Position numbers and translations under genes: made by a program
Part shown: one piece after another, positions 35,274-46,947 of the stretch
Position numbering within the stretch: the stretch's first letter is position 1
How the letters are laid out: each line of letters begins with the position of its first letter
Notes under the pieces: generated by a model
The model's database searches: none
What the model was told of the DNA's origin: nothing
The model's input: the letters and a program-made list of their open reading frames with translations, nothing else
DNA from: Larix kaempferi
Lineage: Eukaryota; Streptophyta; Pinopsida; Pinales; Pinaceae
DNA length: 64,000 nt
Direction of reading: 5' to 3'
NCBI GenBank assembly: GCA_027924585.1
Contig: BSBM01000779.1
Coordinates: 17,404,001-17,468,000 of the forward strand

Positions 35274-36152
35274 TGTGAAAATCCTCACAACAGATCTAAG
35301 AGATGATGTATCTCACAAGAGAATAATTATGATTAAGCAAGAAAATAGAAGAAGAGTGATACATGCAGTATAATGAGCAACAGAATAATATGGTACAGTA
35401 GAACTTAGATAGAAGCAATAATACTTCGGTCATACTAGATTATTAATCACAAATGGACATATAAATAATACAATGCATGAGGAATTCGAATGCCTAAGGT
35501 GGCAATTCGAATTAGCCTTCATGGAGTGATCAAAGGATCACTGGAGTGTCATCGGAGCACAACTAGGTGTCCTCATGATCATCGGAGCGCAACTGGAAGT
35601 CTTCATCATCATCAGTGGAGTCATTAATGCTCAAGTAACTGTCAACCATCAGTCAAACTAACTCTGGTAGGTGTAACTCAGTGTAACTAAGTGTAACTCA
35701 GTGTAACTAAGTGTAACTGAGTGTAACTGAGTGTAACTCAATGTAACTAAGAGTAACTGAATGTAACTGAGTGTAACTCAATGTAACTGAGTGTAATTGA
35801 GTGTAACTGACTGTAACTGAATGTAACTGAGTGTAACTGAGTGTAACTCAATGTAACTGAGTGTAACTGACTGTAACTGAGTGTAACTGAACTGGTAGGT
35901 GAAGAAGGGCGAGTTGCTCCCTAAAATCAAGGAAGAAGGGCGCACTAAGCAACTGGAGGGCTAAAACTGAATAGTGAGAAGCTCCTGGGGGCTGGCTAAC
36001 TGAGGGCTAGGTGCTGGACTGATGATTGGGATGCATGCAAAATGCATGCAAACCCTAGAATGCATGCAAACCCTAAAAGTGCATGCATGACTGAAAATGT
36101 AAAGGATCAAAATACTGGTGGGACTAGGATGGAGTATAGGAATATCCTAACA
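35274..36152 (-). repeat. 5' LTR of the inner element
   Basis: 879 bp, nearly identical to 32964-33842, including the decamer array at 35671-35890. Confidence 0.95.
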
Positions 36153-36157
36153 AATGT

Positions 36158-38325
36158 TGCATGACCAGGATCTTCCTATGCATCTATGGGAAGAAGCAGC
36201 TAGAACAGCTGTATATGTGCAGAACAGAACACCCCACAAGATATTGGACAACAAGACACCAGAAGAGGTCTTTTCTGGTAAGAAACCTGAAGTCAGTCAT
36301 CTCAAAATATTTGGTTGTCCAGTATACACTCATGTACCAAAGGAAAAGAGGACTAAACTAGATCCTTCAGGAAAGAAGGGTATCTTTGTGGGTTACAGTG
36401 AAAGCTCGAAGGCTTACAGAATATACTTTCCAGGGTTCAAGAAGATTGATGTCAGCAGGGATGTAACATTTGATGAAAACTCAGCATTCATCAAATCGAG
36501 GAAGGCACCCATCGAAGTTTATGAAGAACCTAAGGAATTAATATTTCAGGACACTACCATGACTGAAGCAGTTCTAGAAACTGTTTGTGAGTTTGAAGAT
36601 CCACAAGAACCTGTAGATCCACCTCGTGAGGATAAATCTCACAAGAGGAAACCTGTATGGGCTAGAGAGCTCATTCATGATGCGGAAAGATTTGGCATTC
36701 CAGAAGAAGAACATAGAGCAAAGAAGAGAACCAGATCACACACCAGTTATGTTGTTTTACTCTGTGACATTATGAACAAAGAGCCTTCCAATTATGAAGA
36801 GGCAGCAGAAAAGAAAGAATGGAAGGATGCTATGGTTGAGGAATACCAATCAATAATGAAGAATGATGTTTGGGATGTTGTCCCAATACCTAAAGAGAAT
36901 TCTGTTGTGACTTCCAAGTGGATCTACAAAATCAAGCATGCTGCAGATGGCAGTGTAGAAAAATACAAAGCAAGATTCGTAGCTCATGGTTTCTCTCAGA
37001 AAGAAGGAATAGATTATGAAGAAACCTTTGCACCTATAGCCAGGTATACTTCCATCAGAATAGTACTTGCCCTGGCTACAACAATGAAATGGAAAATACA
37101 CCAGATGGATGTCAAGACTTCTTTCCTGAATGGTGTAGTAGAAGAGGAAATATATGTGGAACACCCACTCGGTTTTGAAATACATGACAGGGAGTCATAT
37201 GTGTGCAGATTGAAGAAAGCCTTGTATGGCTTGAAGCAAGCTCCCAAAACTTGGTATGGTAGGATGGATAGTTTTCTATCTAGCTTGGGCTTTACCAAGA
37301 GTAAAGCGGATTCCAACCTTTACTACAAGGTTGAGGAAGGGAATCCTATGATTCTACTCCTGTATGTGGATGATTTATTTGTAACAGGAGACGACAGACT
37401 GATTGCAGATACTAAGAGGAAGCTTGCTGCTGAATTCGATATGAAGGACTTGGGAATGATGCACTATTTCCTAGGTATGGAGGTGTGGCAGAGTGCAGGA
37501 GGGATCTTCCTTGGTCAAGGGAAGTATACAGTGGATATCCTGAAGATATTTGGGATGATGGATTGCAAGGCCATGGCCACACCTATGGCATCGAATCTGA
37601 AGCTTCTTTGTGATGCTTCATCTGAGCTGGTTGATGTCTCCATGTACCGTCAGATGATTGGGTCCTTGATGTACCTGACGAACACGAGACCAGACAGTTG
37701 CTTTGCTATGAACACATTGAGCCAGTTCCTGATGGATCCGAGGAGTGTTCACCTGGTTGCTGTAAAGCATGTTCTAAGGTACCTGAAGGGTACAGTGGAT
37801 TATGGGCTCAAGTATGAAGTGAATCAAAAGTTTAACCTACAGGGTTATGTTGATTTAGATTGGGCTGGCAGTGCTGCAGACAGGAAGAGCACATCTGGGT
37901 GTTGCTTCAGTATGGGATCAGGTGTGATCTCTTGGTTTAGCAGGAAGCAGTCCTATGTAGCACTGAGTACAGCTGAGGCAGAGTATGTTGCAGCCTGTTC
38001 AGCTAGTTGTGAGGAAGTATGGCTACGGAAGCTATTGTCTGAGTTATTTGATCTCCCGTTGGAGGCTACTGGTATCTTTTGTGATAACCAGAGTTGTGTG
38101 AAGCTGTCCAAGAACCCAGTGCTTCATGACAGGTCGAAACACATAGAGATCAAATATCACTATATCAGGGATATGGTGTAGAGAGGAGTTGTGAAGCTCC
38201 TGTATGTTGTGACGGACGAGCAGATTGCAGATGTGTTGACGAAGCCACTAGCCAGGGTGAAGTTCGAGTACTTCAGAGAGAGGCTTGGCATTCTTCAGAT
38301 CGAGGACACTTCAAGGAAGAAGTGA
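36158..38325 (+). pseudogene. pol: Copia A Pol, second part: integrase tail, RT, RNase H
   Basis: After the inserted element the frame resumes with HDQDLPMHLWEEAARTAVYV and CPVYTHVPKEKRTKLDPSGK. The linker leads to RT (WKDAMVEEYQSIMKNDVWDV, YKARFVAHGFSQKEGIDYEE, HQMDVKTSFLNG, catalytic LLLYVDDLFVTG) and RNase H (DLDWAGSAADRKSTSGCCF, VALSTAEAEYVA, FCDNQSCVKLSKNP, HDRSKHIEIKYHYIRDMV). RT and RNase H look complete. TAG at 38179-38181 replaces the usual Gln after DMV; the tail RGVVKLLYV..EQIADVLTKPLA continues open to TGA at 38323-38325. Copia B has the same TAG. Confidence 0.95.
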
Positions 38326-39818
38326 TGGACACATTTGCTGAAGCCATTCCAAGCATGTTGGAAGGAGGATCCTTCACATGGCTGTGGATGTAAGCGCTGG
38401 ATGATGAGCATCAGGATGATGTTCTGGTTTCTGCTTGGATATGATCAGTTGGATCATTTTTATGTATGTATGTATGCATCATGTTGGATGCTGGATATGA
38501 TCAGTAGGATCATTTTTTATGTATGTATGTACGCATCATGTTGGATGCTGGATATGATCAGTTGGATCATTTTTATGTATGTATGTACGCATCATGTTGG
38601 ATGCTGGATATGATCAGTTGGATCATTTTTATGTATGTATGTACTCATCATGTTGATGCTGGATATGATCAGTTGGATCATTTATATGTACGCATCATGC
38701 TGGATGCTGGATATGATCAGCTGGATCATGTGTATGTATTTTGTATATGCATCATGTTGGATGCTTGGACCATGTATCTATATATGTATCAGGTGGATAC
38801 ATTGTATGATCAGGTGGATCATGTGAGGTGATATATATCATGTATTTGTATCACGTGGATACATTGTATGATCAGGTAGATCATGGATGATGATATGTGT
38901 CAGGTAGATACGTGGTGTGCATCAGATGGATGCATTGTATGATCAGGATGATCATGGATGACGAGCTTCAGGATGTTGCTCCAGATGATGATCAGGATGA
39001 TCATGTATACATCAGGATGATGTATGGTGAGTATCAGGTTGATACTCTATGGCTGTGGATCAGGTTGTGCAAGATGAGCATGTAATCCGGTGCCCTGGGA
39101 GATTTGCAGATGGTCTTTCAAGGTTTTGCATATGGCATGTAATTCGGTGCCCTGGGACATTTGGAAAATGCTCTTTCGAGCTTTTTCTCTGGAAGGACAT
39201 ATAATTTGGTGCCCTAGGAGATCTGCAGATAGTCTTTCGAGGTTTTGCCTATGGCATGTAATTCGGTGCCCTGGGATATTTGACAGATGCTCTTTCGAGG
39301 TTTTGTCCTATGGCATGTAATTTGGTTCCCTGGGAGATCCGATAGGTTGGGCTATGTGCCCGTAATTAGTCCTGGGATGCTCTTGCAAGGTTTTGCCATG
39401 ACCACATGTAATTTGTTGCCCTGGGAGAACCTATAGGTAGAGATGTGTGCTCATAATAGCCTGGGATGCTCTTGCGAGGTTTTGTGGTGAGGTCACATGT
39501 AATTCGATGCCCTGGAAGATCCTATAGGTAGAGCTGTGTGCTCGTAACAGCCTGGGATGCTCTTTCGAGGTTTTGTGATGCACATAATAAGTCCGGAGGA
39601 TTCCACAGCATGGCCAGTGATGATGAATACTTGCAGGTGGTGGGCCTACATCCAGTATGAAAAAGGACTGGCTCTGTAGAACTTCCTATGACGAGTAGAG
39701 TCAGAGATTGGTTGAGATAGTAGCAGCAGTGACGATGATGATGACGATGCATCGATAACGATGATCCAGAGAAGAAGACTTGTCTAGCAGATCTGTGTCG
39801 AGAAATACCTTCCTAGTT
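38326..39818 (+). repeat. Satellite-like 3' region of Copia A
   Basis: Between the pol stop and the polypurine tract lie about 1.5 kb of tandem arrays. The first (38438-38760) has about six units of 50-58 bp (GATATGATCAG.TGGATCATTTTTATGTATG...CATCATGTTGGATGCTG). The second (about 38770-39060) is built on ATCAGGTGGATACATTGTATGATCAGG. The third (39079-39590) has seven units starting with CATGTAATTCGGTGCCCTGGGA at spacings of about 57, 63, 56, 60, 88 and 91 bp, each ending in CTCTTTCGAGGTTTTG. No coding signal is expected; reading frames through it are repeat translations. Confidence 0.9.
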
Positions 39819-39827
39819 AAGAGGGAG
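39819..39827 (+). promoter_or_regulatory. Polypurine tract of Copia A
   Basis: AAGAGGGAG lies directly before the 3' LTR start TGCTGATG. Confidence 0.85.
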
Positions 39828-40434
39828 TGCTGATGTATATGTAACTTCGGAATGTATTTCATTTGTGTATTATATATATATTTATTGTACCCTTATAAGA
39901 GATGTGTTATTGCTCTATAAGGAAGTGTCGTCATGTGGATTGACAAGTGTCGCAAGTGTGTGTACTTGCCGATGGGTTATTAGAACACCATGTGGGGTCG
40001 ACCCTGATTTATATATAATATAATGTGGATGTATCTAAGTAGACAAGTCAGCCCCATTAGGTCACTGGGAAAAAAGGTGAGTATAAATAGAGATAGGAGA
40101 TCTCTATTTTACTCACTCGGAAAAGTAACTCACTATCTATCTGAAAGTGGCGCACTAGTGAGGAGGAGGAGGATCATCTGCTAGGAGACTATCTCAGTGT
40201 TATTTGGTTGTATTTTGGTTGAGCCATTGCTCTCTCTATCTCTGAGGAAGTTGTGGGGTTTTTCACCTTAGGGTTTTCCCCACGCAAACTCTGTGTCTCT
40301 TGTCTCTATGCTTTTGATTCTTGTGATGCTTGTGATGCTTGTCATATTATGATTGTCATGCATTTATATACTGTATATGTTATTCTCTCAGCAAAGATCC
40401 TAGAGTATTGTGAATTAATGCTCAAAATTTAACA
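39828..40434 (+). repeat. 3' LTR of Copia A
   Basis: 607 bp, same length as the 5' LTR, with about 15 substitutions, and followed by target repeat ATGTA (40435-40439). Confidence 0.95.
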
Positions 40435-40439
40435 ATGTA

Positions 40440-41600
40440 TGAATGTTTGAAATATACCCTCATAATACCTTCCACCATGAATCCTTGCTAATGTCCATGT
40501 TCTAGAGAAACTTTGCATCCATTTATTAATTCATTGAAGGGGGTATTTTATCCTGAGCATCCCTAGAGAAATTTGATATATAACATTTTCTGAAGCTACC
40601 AGAATAATTTTTTTCCTTTCTTTTAATTGACACCCTCTCCATAGAAATATCCTAACTATCTTGCTCCTTTCATTCATATTTTCTTCCAACGGAGAAACTA
40701 ATTACAAAGGAAGAGTTTATAAGGTGGATTTTATCAATATTTTTTTTGGTAGAGGATAAACCACTAAGTCCTCCAAGCCTGAACCTTCCTTTTCATTTTC
40801 TCTAGAATTCGAAGCCAATTTTTTATACTCAATCTTCCTGATGTTATAGGGGATCCAAAGTACATTATATATCCCCATTTAGACTTGTAATAACTTGATA
40901 ATTCTTGTATAGGAGTCATATGATATCCTTAATCTCAGAAACCTAAGGCCATGATTCACATGAAGGTGGGATGTTCTCTACAGTTTTTAGTCCTCATGGG
41001 TGTGAGGCCACACAGTTTGAATTAATGACTAGGATGGTTCTAATTCCTTTGGCCACCCTTGGGGGGATGAAATTGTCATGTTTGTGAGATATGAACCCTG
41101 GTGCGGGATAAAGGAAATAACCCCCCTACCCCCTAGTAGAAGGTTGTCATCTATAAATTGAGAATTGGAAACATGTTTAACACCTTGAACAATTTCAATC
41201 CTGAGTAGGGATCCTCTCATCCTTCTAGATTTATGGTTATACCTAAAGATTATTCGGTTATGATGTAAATTAAATTGGATAGGGGGCATTCTTTCCTAAT
41301 ACCACAGGAGGATTTGAACAAGTTATTTGATATCATATCAACAAGTGGGGCAATTTAGGGGAAAGATAACAGGGTATGACCTAATTTAAATATCTCCAAT
41401 AAAATACAAACTTGGATCACTTGCAACGAGATCCAACGAGTGGTGTACACTCTCAAATGTGTTGTCCATATCAAGATTAATCACATTGTCTTTTTTTGGA
41501 ATTTTTACTGGAAGAATTGATTCTTGGACTATTATAATATTTTAACATATGGATACGCCAGGAATCATTTTATGTTCATTTACTAAATATTGTATAAATA
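40440..41600 (-). pseudogene. LINE (L1-like) reverse transcriptase fossil
   Basis: Minus-strand pieces follow non-LTR RT in order: LDMDNTFESVHHS (first catalytic Asp region), SSCGIRKECPLS (from SSRGIRQGCPLS), HVSNSQFIDDNLLLGG (from the SQFADDTLL catalytic box), then GSPITSGRLSIKNWLRILEK and MKRKVQAWR, and RSKIVRIFLWRG. Frameshifts and stops are frequent. LINE RT copies its RNA directly at the nicked target. The sequence runs to the Copia A target site and appears to continue left of that element. The upstream endonuclease was not seen. Confidence 0.75.
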
Positions 41601-43080
41601 TAGATATATCTTATTATATTCAAAAATAGGTCAGTCGGTCTCAAAAAGAAAAAAAAATCTAAATAACAATGTCTCGTAAATTTGGAAGGAGGCTTGCTTA
41701 TTAGACTATACTTTGGCCATTATAAGTATAGTCGTGGCATCTTATTTAATGGACAAGAAGAGAAGACATAGATTGCTTATATTGAGTTATATGGGAATGG
41801 TAATATAGCCTTTGTATCATTTTCATGAATCATTGTGTAACACTTCTCTTTCACGATTTTGAAAAAATATTTATTTCTATCTATTCAAATTTTAGTTCAT
41901 GCCTTTTGTTTCTCTGTAGAGAAAAGATAAGTAATTGTATAATAGAGAAAATATAAGTAATTCTATAATGTAAATATTATCTAGGATATTTTTCATTTCC
42001 TTGAAGTCTATAAGTCCTACCTAGAATTTGATTTTCATAAAAAATATTCATTGGTTGAACAATGTTGAGACATGTGTCTATATAGGGATCAATTATAACT
42101 TCTTATTAGTTCCTTGACTAGTGCGTTCAACCAATAAAAAACACATGTACTCACCACCTCACTTTTGCTTTCAAATGTTATTAGCATATTCCATGATGGA
42201 TCTTCTTTATAACCTATTAAACTATCCCTCCTTGGATTTATCTTGAAATTGCATTCCATTTCCTCGATGCTTGTTTCTCTAAACATGTTAGCTATAAATC
42301 CTTTACAAATGTTCTAGACAAAACTTGTATACTTGCTACTCTATGGTATAGATGGGTCTTCACACTACATCTCTTCTAATGTAACTATCCATTGCAATGC
42401 ACAATTAATGGAAGTGTCTATTTTTGACTAAAGAAACCATTCAAAAATACATTTCCTCAACACCTCCCTTATGCTTGTAAATGTTATTAGTTTATGTGAT
42501 GGTTTGTTATTTATGACCTATTAAACTATCCCTCCTTGGGTTTCTCTAACAACTACATTCCATTTCCTTGATGCATGTTTGTGTAAAATCCTTTACAAAT
42601 GTTTAAAAAAAACTGATAAGCTTGTGTCTCTTTGGTATTGGTGGGTCTTCAGTAGCCTGCATCTCTTATAATGCAACTATCCATTGGAGTGCACAATTAA
42701 TGGAAGTGTCTATTTTTCACTAAAACATAGCCTTATATGAGTTTTTTTATTCATAATTTTGCATACAGTTATTTGTTCCTTTATTCCTCAAGCATAGAGG
42801 AACAAATAAAAAACTTATCATTTTGTTCGAGCCTTTTCCTTTTCTTTTAAAGTTACATTTTTTCCACTTCATCTAGTAGTAGGAGCATAAAATGTTTGAT
42901 TAGTAGTTATGTTTTCCTTCCTGAATATATCTCCCTTGGTATGCTTTAAAAGAGGTTGTACATTTGACTACAAATGGTTGTTGGTATTTTTTATAAGTAG
43001 CTCTCTAATAAAACATTATTCTTTTCTCAAAGTTTTATGACAAGACAAATTTCACCAAACTTGGTGTACTCAGGATAGGG
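41601..43080. repeat. AT-rich region with a tandem duplication of about 292 bp
   Basis: About 42165-42435 and 42460-42732 are diverged direct copies; landmarks are CTATTAAACTATCCCTCCTTGG and GCACAATTAATGGAAGTGTC (42399 and 42691). No protein homology was found in the region. Confidence 0.7.
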
Positions 43081-43432
43081 CCAGAGGTGTATTTTTTTTT
43101 TTTTGTAAGCTAGTGTGAATCCTTATATTGCCATCAACAAAATAAACAGAGTATTACAGGGCCCTCTCGTAACAGAGAAAACAGACCCAAAAATAGAGTT
43201 AAAGGAAGTCTTACTCATGAGGGAACAAGACTTTTCAGAGTTTGAGTTTTACTTTCCGACTAACAAGCAAGAGTGTTATGTAACTGTAAATAGAAAACAT
43301 AAACAATAATAGTAAATATAGAGCTGGACCAACATACTAGATCTAACCAAAACAAAACTATTGGTTTAAACCCGTATGTCCAACCTGGGAAGTAGGCTCC
43401 TTAGTGAGAGAAACCCCGAGACATTGAGCTAA

Positions 43433-43843
43433 CTACTGCTGATTGAAGAGAATTTGCTTCAGGTAGCCAACCATTTCATCCTGTTGGAGAAGGATTTCGG
43501 CTTGGGCCTTGCCTCTGTTAGCAAGGGCCTTTCCCATTACTGCTTTCTAAGACCAATGATAGTCAAGGGTTTTCTAGTATAAGGTGGCTCGACTCTTGGT
43601 ACTCCCCAGGTCCGTTACTAGGGCCTCAAAATCACTTATTATTTCTACATCGGTGAGACAACCTATGGAAACTAGGGCATCCTCTTCTGCCTCTTGGATT
43701 TCATCATGTGCTTTCTGCAGGATCGCATTGTTGTACTTGTGAGCCTTCCCTATGACCCCACGCATGAAGCACACCGACTAACTAAAGGAGGGGCTTGCTT
43801 TCTTTACCGCACGACGGTTATAGGTTCTCTTGGTGGGCGGCAT
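43433..43843 (-). pseudogene. Unrecognised broken ORF, 137 codons with three stops
   Basis: The minus strand opens MPPTKRTYNRRAVKKASPSF (basic), then MRGVIGKAHKYNNAILQKAH, DEIQEAEEDALVSIG, TDVEIISDFEALVTDLGSTK, and ends with a helical stretch (KAQAEILLQQDEMVGYLKQI) before TAG. One frame runs throughout, broken only by three in-frame stops (after SFS, ATLY and YHWS). I do not recognise the family. The basic start and heptad-like helices could suit a DNA/RNA-binding or gag-like protein, but that is a guess. One frame with only stops suggests a once-real gene. Confidence 0.5.
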
Positions 43844-44600
43844 ATCCACCCCTCTTGTAGACCAACCAGAATATGAGATTCCAATCTAGAGAACCATAGA
43901 ATGAGTGTCTGCTAAACTAAAGAATGAGCAGAGAATACATGGTCGGGCTCAGAGATGAACACCCTTGAGGATTTTGCATCGAAATGTGTTTCCCTGGAAA
44001 CCAATAACCCCATTCTTCTTGTTTCCTATTATTTCCATAAGAGCCGAGGTACATCCCCACTCAGCAATTTTTGTGGATGTAATGGCCATTACATTGATCT
44101 GAATGGGGGCATGAAGACAGGACGGGGCACACACAGGAGAATTATAGCAGTCGGCGGTCATGACAAGCTGTGAAGATTCCTGGGATGCGTGGGTGGGATG
44201 GGTCAGCACGTGCCATGCCTCATGGTCTGTGTGGGAGGGCAAGTGTCTGCTCCCCTGGCTGGTAGTCACTTCCAGTGGATGGCCACCCTTCTGCACCCGT
44301 GGTGGAGGAGAGAGGTGTATTATTTTAAGCAACACTACTTAGTAGTTATTTTTAATGTCCTTGAACTTTGATTTTTTTATTTGGGTATTCTTGTTGGGTA
44401 TCACTAAATATCTCAATTGGGTTAAAAAATTACATGAAAAGGAGAAATTTCTTTGTTTTGAAACATGGAATTTATCACAAGCCAAAGGGCTCATGTGACC
44501 ACATAGGGAATTTCCCTATTATCCCTTTCAAACTTATCTTCCATCCATTGTTTGAAGCATTTATCTCCTATAGTACCTTTCCATGAACATCAACCTTCGG
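43844..44600. other. Unassigned sequence, including a likely LINE 3' tail
   Basis: 43844-44340 is relatively GC-rich but shows no domain. 44370-44600 continues the LINE reading to its right, with loose resemblance to a 3' end. Confidence 0.35.
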
Positions 44601-45110
44601 TCAAGGCCTATGATTCATGCCAGAGAAGGGACAATGGACAAGAATATGGATGATGGTTTCATCTTCATTGGTACAAAGAGTGCAAATGGCATGTACATTC
44701 CAGGATCTTTTCTTTAAAACTCCCCAAGCCAATATCTTATTCACAAGTTCCAACAGCATAAACATATGATTATTTAATGGAGCTTTATTCTTCCAAATAG
44801 AATTTGAACTTTATACATTCCTAGCTTGCTCGCATTCAATGAACATTAATTTATATCCTAAGTGCATTGTATAACTACCTAAATTACTATTTTTGGACAA
44901 GATTAAGGTGTCCTCTTCATCCTTCAACTTAATGGAAATCTTTTGCAGTCTCTCAAGACTACAACTTCTTCCCCTTGTAGGAAGTCTGTGAATTTTTTTC
45001 TATCCCTTATGCTAGGGATAATCCCTAGCATTTGCCACATCATCCAAGGAGTAAACACCCTACACATATAATCAAATATTTTGAAATTTTGTGATGGCCT
45101 GCACATCCAA
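44601..45110 (-). pseudogene. LINE C-terminal zinc-binding region (zf-RVT)
   Basis: The minus strand reads IWKNKAPLNNHMFMLLELVN, KILAWGVLKKRSWN, then CTLCTNEDETIIHILVHCPF: the zf-RVT domain that follows RT in plant LINEs (Cys-x2-Cys and His-x(4)-Cys spacing). Upstream are LGSYTMHLGYKLMFI and a 60-codon open stretch (CRVFTPWMMWQMLGI...). It ends with a stop after HRP. This is a second LINE copy or part, separate from that at 40440. Confidence 0.75.
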
Positions 45111-45565
45111 CCTAAGAATATTAGTAATTCCTATTCTATTTCATCTTCTTGGAAAAAAACAGTGTATAATCAACATTTCTTATTTCCATTGCTAGATCAA
45201 CACATAAAATTTGTTTGGTAAGCTACTATTTAATTTATCAAAAGATTTATTTATTCTAAGTGTTTTTTTACCATATGTTGCATTTGAAGAAAAATAACAC
45301 TTCATAAGAAATATTTTTTTATCGTTTTCTATGTTTTTTACTGGATTTTTAGTTTTGTGATAAAATAAACTTAATGAATTCTACCTGGTAAGTGCTTCTT
45401 AGTGATATGGGTACTAGAAAATTGAGCCTCATTTTGTGATTTGTCAAAGGCCAATTTTTTAATTATGAGGTTATATTCTTGATTCCATTACTCTTATTGT
45501 TTTCTCTTACAAGTTTTTTTTTTTTTGGTTCAATTGCTTGATTTAAGTGTCCTGCATATTTTTAG
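45111..45565. other. AT-rich flank before the Rab pseudogene exon
   Basis: I could not identify an upstream Rab exon with the P-loop (GxxxxGKS). A T-rich stretch and TTTTTAG acceptor precede 45566. Confidence 0.4.
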
Positions 45566-46584
45566 GAGCCACAATTGGAGCACCTTTTTTCTCACAGGTG
45601 CTACCTGTGAACGAGGCCACTGCAAATCTTGAGATATAGGACACTGCAGGCCAAGAAAGATAACTTATCTTGGATTCCATGTATTATCATGGTGTTGCTG
45701 CAATGATAATTGTTTATGACACCACAAATTTGGTAGGTAACATTTCTTCTGTTTGAGTGACATTTTAGGCATGAACACATAACTTATATCCATATTTCCC
45801 ACTGAATTTCATCAAACTCTATTAATTTTTTTGTTTTGTGCTTTTAGCTAAGAGATGAGTGGTAGATAACTTCAAAAATATGTGGTTTCTTATAGACAAT
45901 ATTCTCTCTAGTGTTTTCATACTCAATTAGTTCAGAATCGAATGTGGCTGAGTTGACCAATTTGGCCTCTAGCCACTTCAAATCAGCCTATAAAATGGTT
46001 CAGTGGTTAATTCGGTACCAAAATGGACAACTCAACTGAGTCCTTGTGGATAGAACAACACTAAATTGATTAATTATTTACCTAAATTGAATTGAATTTA
46101 ACTTGATTGCAATGATTTTTCTAAAATACTTGAATTGATCTTGTCTACAATGAGGTTTCAATCTATTATCTTGATCCTAACAATCATGAACTGGACCATA
46201 AAAGGCTCTAGAAAATAAGGTAGATTCTACAAAGTCTCCATAACTCTCCAACATTACAGTTCAAAAGAGGAAGTATTTCCCACAAAAGGTTCCTTAATAG
46301 AAACTAATTTACGAATCATTAACACCATCCATGGTGTCAGTGTAGAAATAGTCACCATTGTATGATCCTTTTAGATTAGTCGAGAGATTTCCTCTTTTAC
46401 AGAACCAAGGAAACATGAAATCTCTTGTTCATTGTTATCAAGAAACTGTATGTTGCCTCTAATTATGGTGTAAGATCAATGTAGATGATGTAGAAACATA
46501 TTCACAAATATGATTCAAAATGAAAACAAAAACAATTGACTTCAAAGGAAACAATTATGGGGTAACTTTTCCTTTAAACCTCCC

Positions 46585-46947
46585 AACATTATGTGCAACA
46601 TCAATTTTTGGACTTTTAAAACGCATGACTAGTCATGTGAGAAACTTGACAATATGTAAACATTACACTAACTTTAGTTGCTGAATTTCAATATTCAAAT
46701 TCACAACTATATACAAAATCATCTAACAATAGTTCATCTTACATGGTTGCGTTGAGAGTGTTGAGGTGCTTTACAGTCTAGTATGGGAGAGATGTTGTCA
46801 CGTAGCATACATGACAACCAAAAAATTAAAAAATAAACTTTCTAAGAGCATATGTTTTCTCAATTTTAATTTTACACAAAAGGTATAAAACATTAGAACC
46901 AACATAGATCTATCTTAAATATGGATCTAGCACATAGAGGGATCAAA
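46585..46947 (+). repeat. 365-bp dispersed repeat, copy 1
   Basis: It matches 50297-50661 almost throughout, for example GACTTTTAAAACGCATGACT, TACAGTCTAGTATGGGAGAG and GGATCTAGCA...AGAGGGAT. No coding capacity. It lies in the long intron of the Rab pseudogene. Confidence 0.9.

Larger units (their letters stand above)
32964..36152 (-). mobile_element. Young non-autonomous LTR retrotransposon with one gag-like ORF
   Basis: Two 879-bp LTRs (32964-33842 and 35274-36152) differ at about three positions by eye (C/T at 33096/35406, plus two in the decamer array). They are flanked by AATGT. The primer site is on the right (35262-35273) and an AAGGGGGGG polypurine tract on the left, so the element reads on the minus strand. 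The 1431-bp interior holds a single 372-codon ORF and no protease, integrase or RT. It must be mobilised by another element's enzymes. Near-identical LTRs mean recent movement. Confidence 0.95.
30110..40434 (+). mobile_element. Ty1/Copia element A, interrupted by a younger insertion
   Basis: Two 607-bp LTRs (30110-30716, 39828-40434) start TGYTGATG and end TTAACA. By eye they differ at about 15 positions (about 97.5% identical) and are flanked by ATGTA. Primer site, gag, protease, integrase, RT, RNase H, a long repeat-filled 3' region and a polypurine tract follow in Copia order. A 3189-bp LTR element sits in the integrase region. Without it the element is about 7.1 kb. It is inserted in a LINE fossil. 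Confidence 0.95.

Noticed and set aside
36850-37316. Antisense reading frames of 100-111 codons across Copia RT
   Set aside because: Shadows of the sense-strand RT frame; no domain of their own.
38335-38831. Cys/Trp/Met-rich reading frames of 92-102 codons
   Set aside because: Repeat translations of the tandem units of about 57 bp in the Copia A 3' region.
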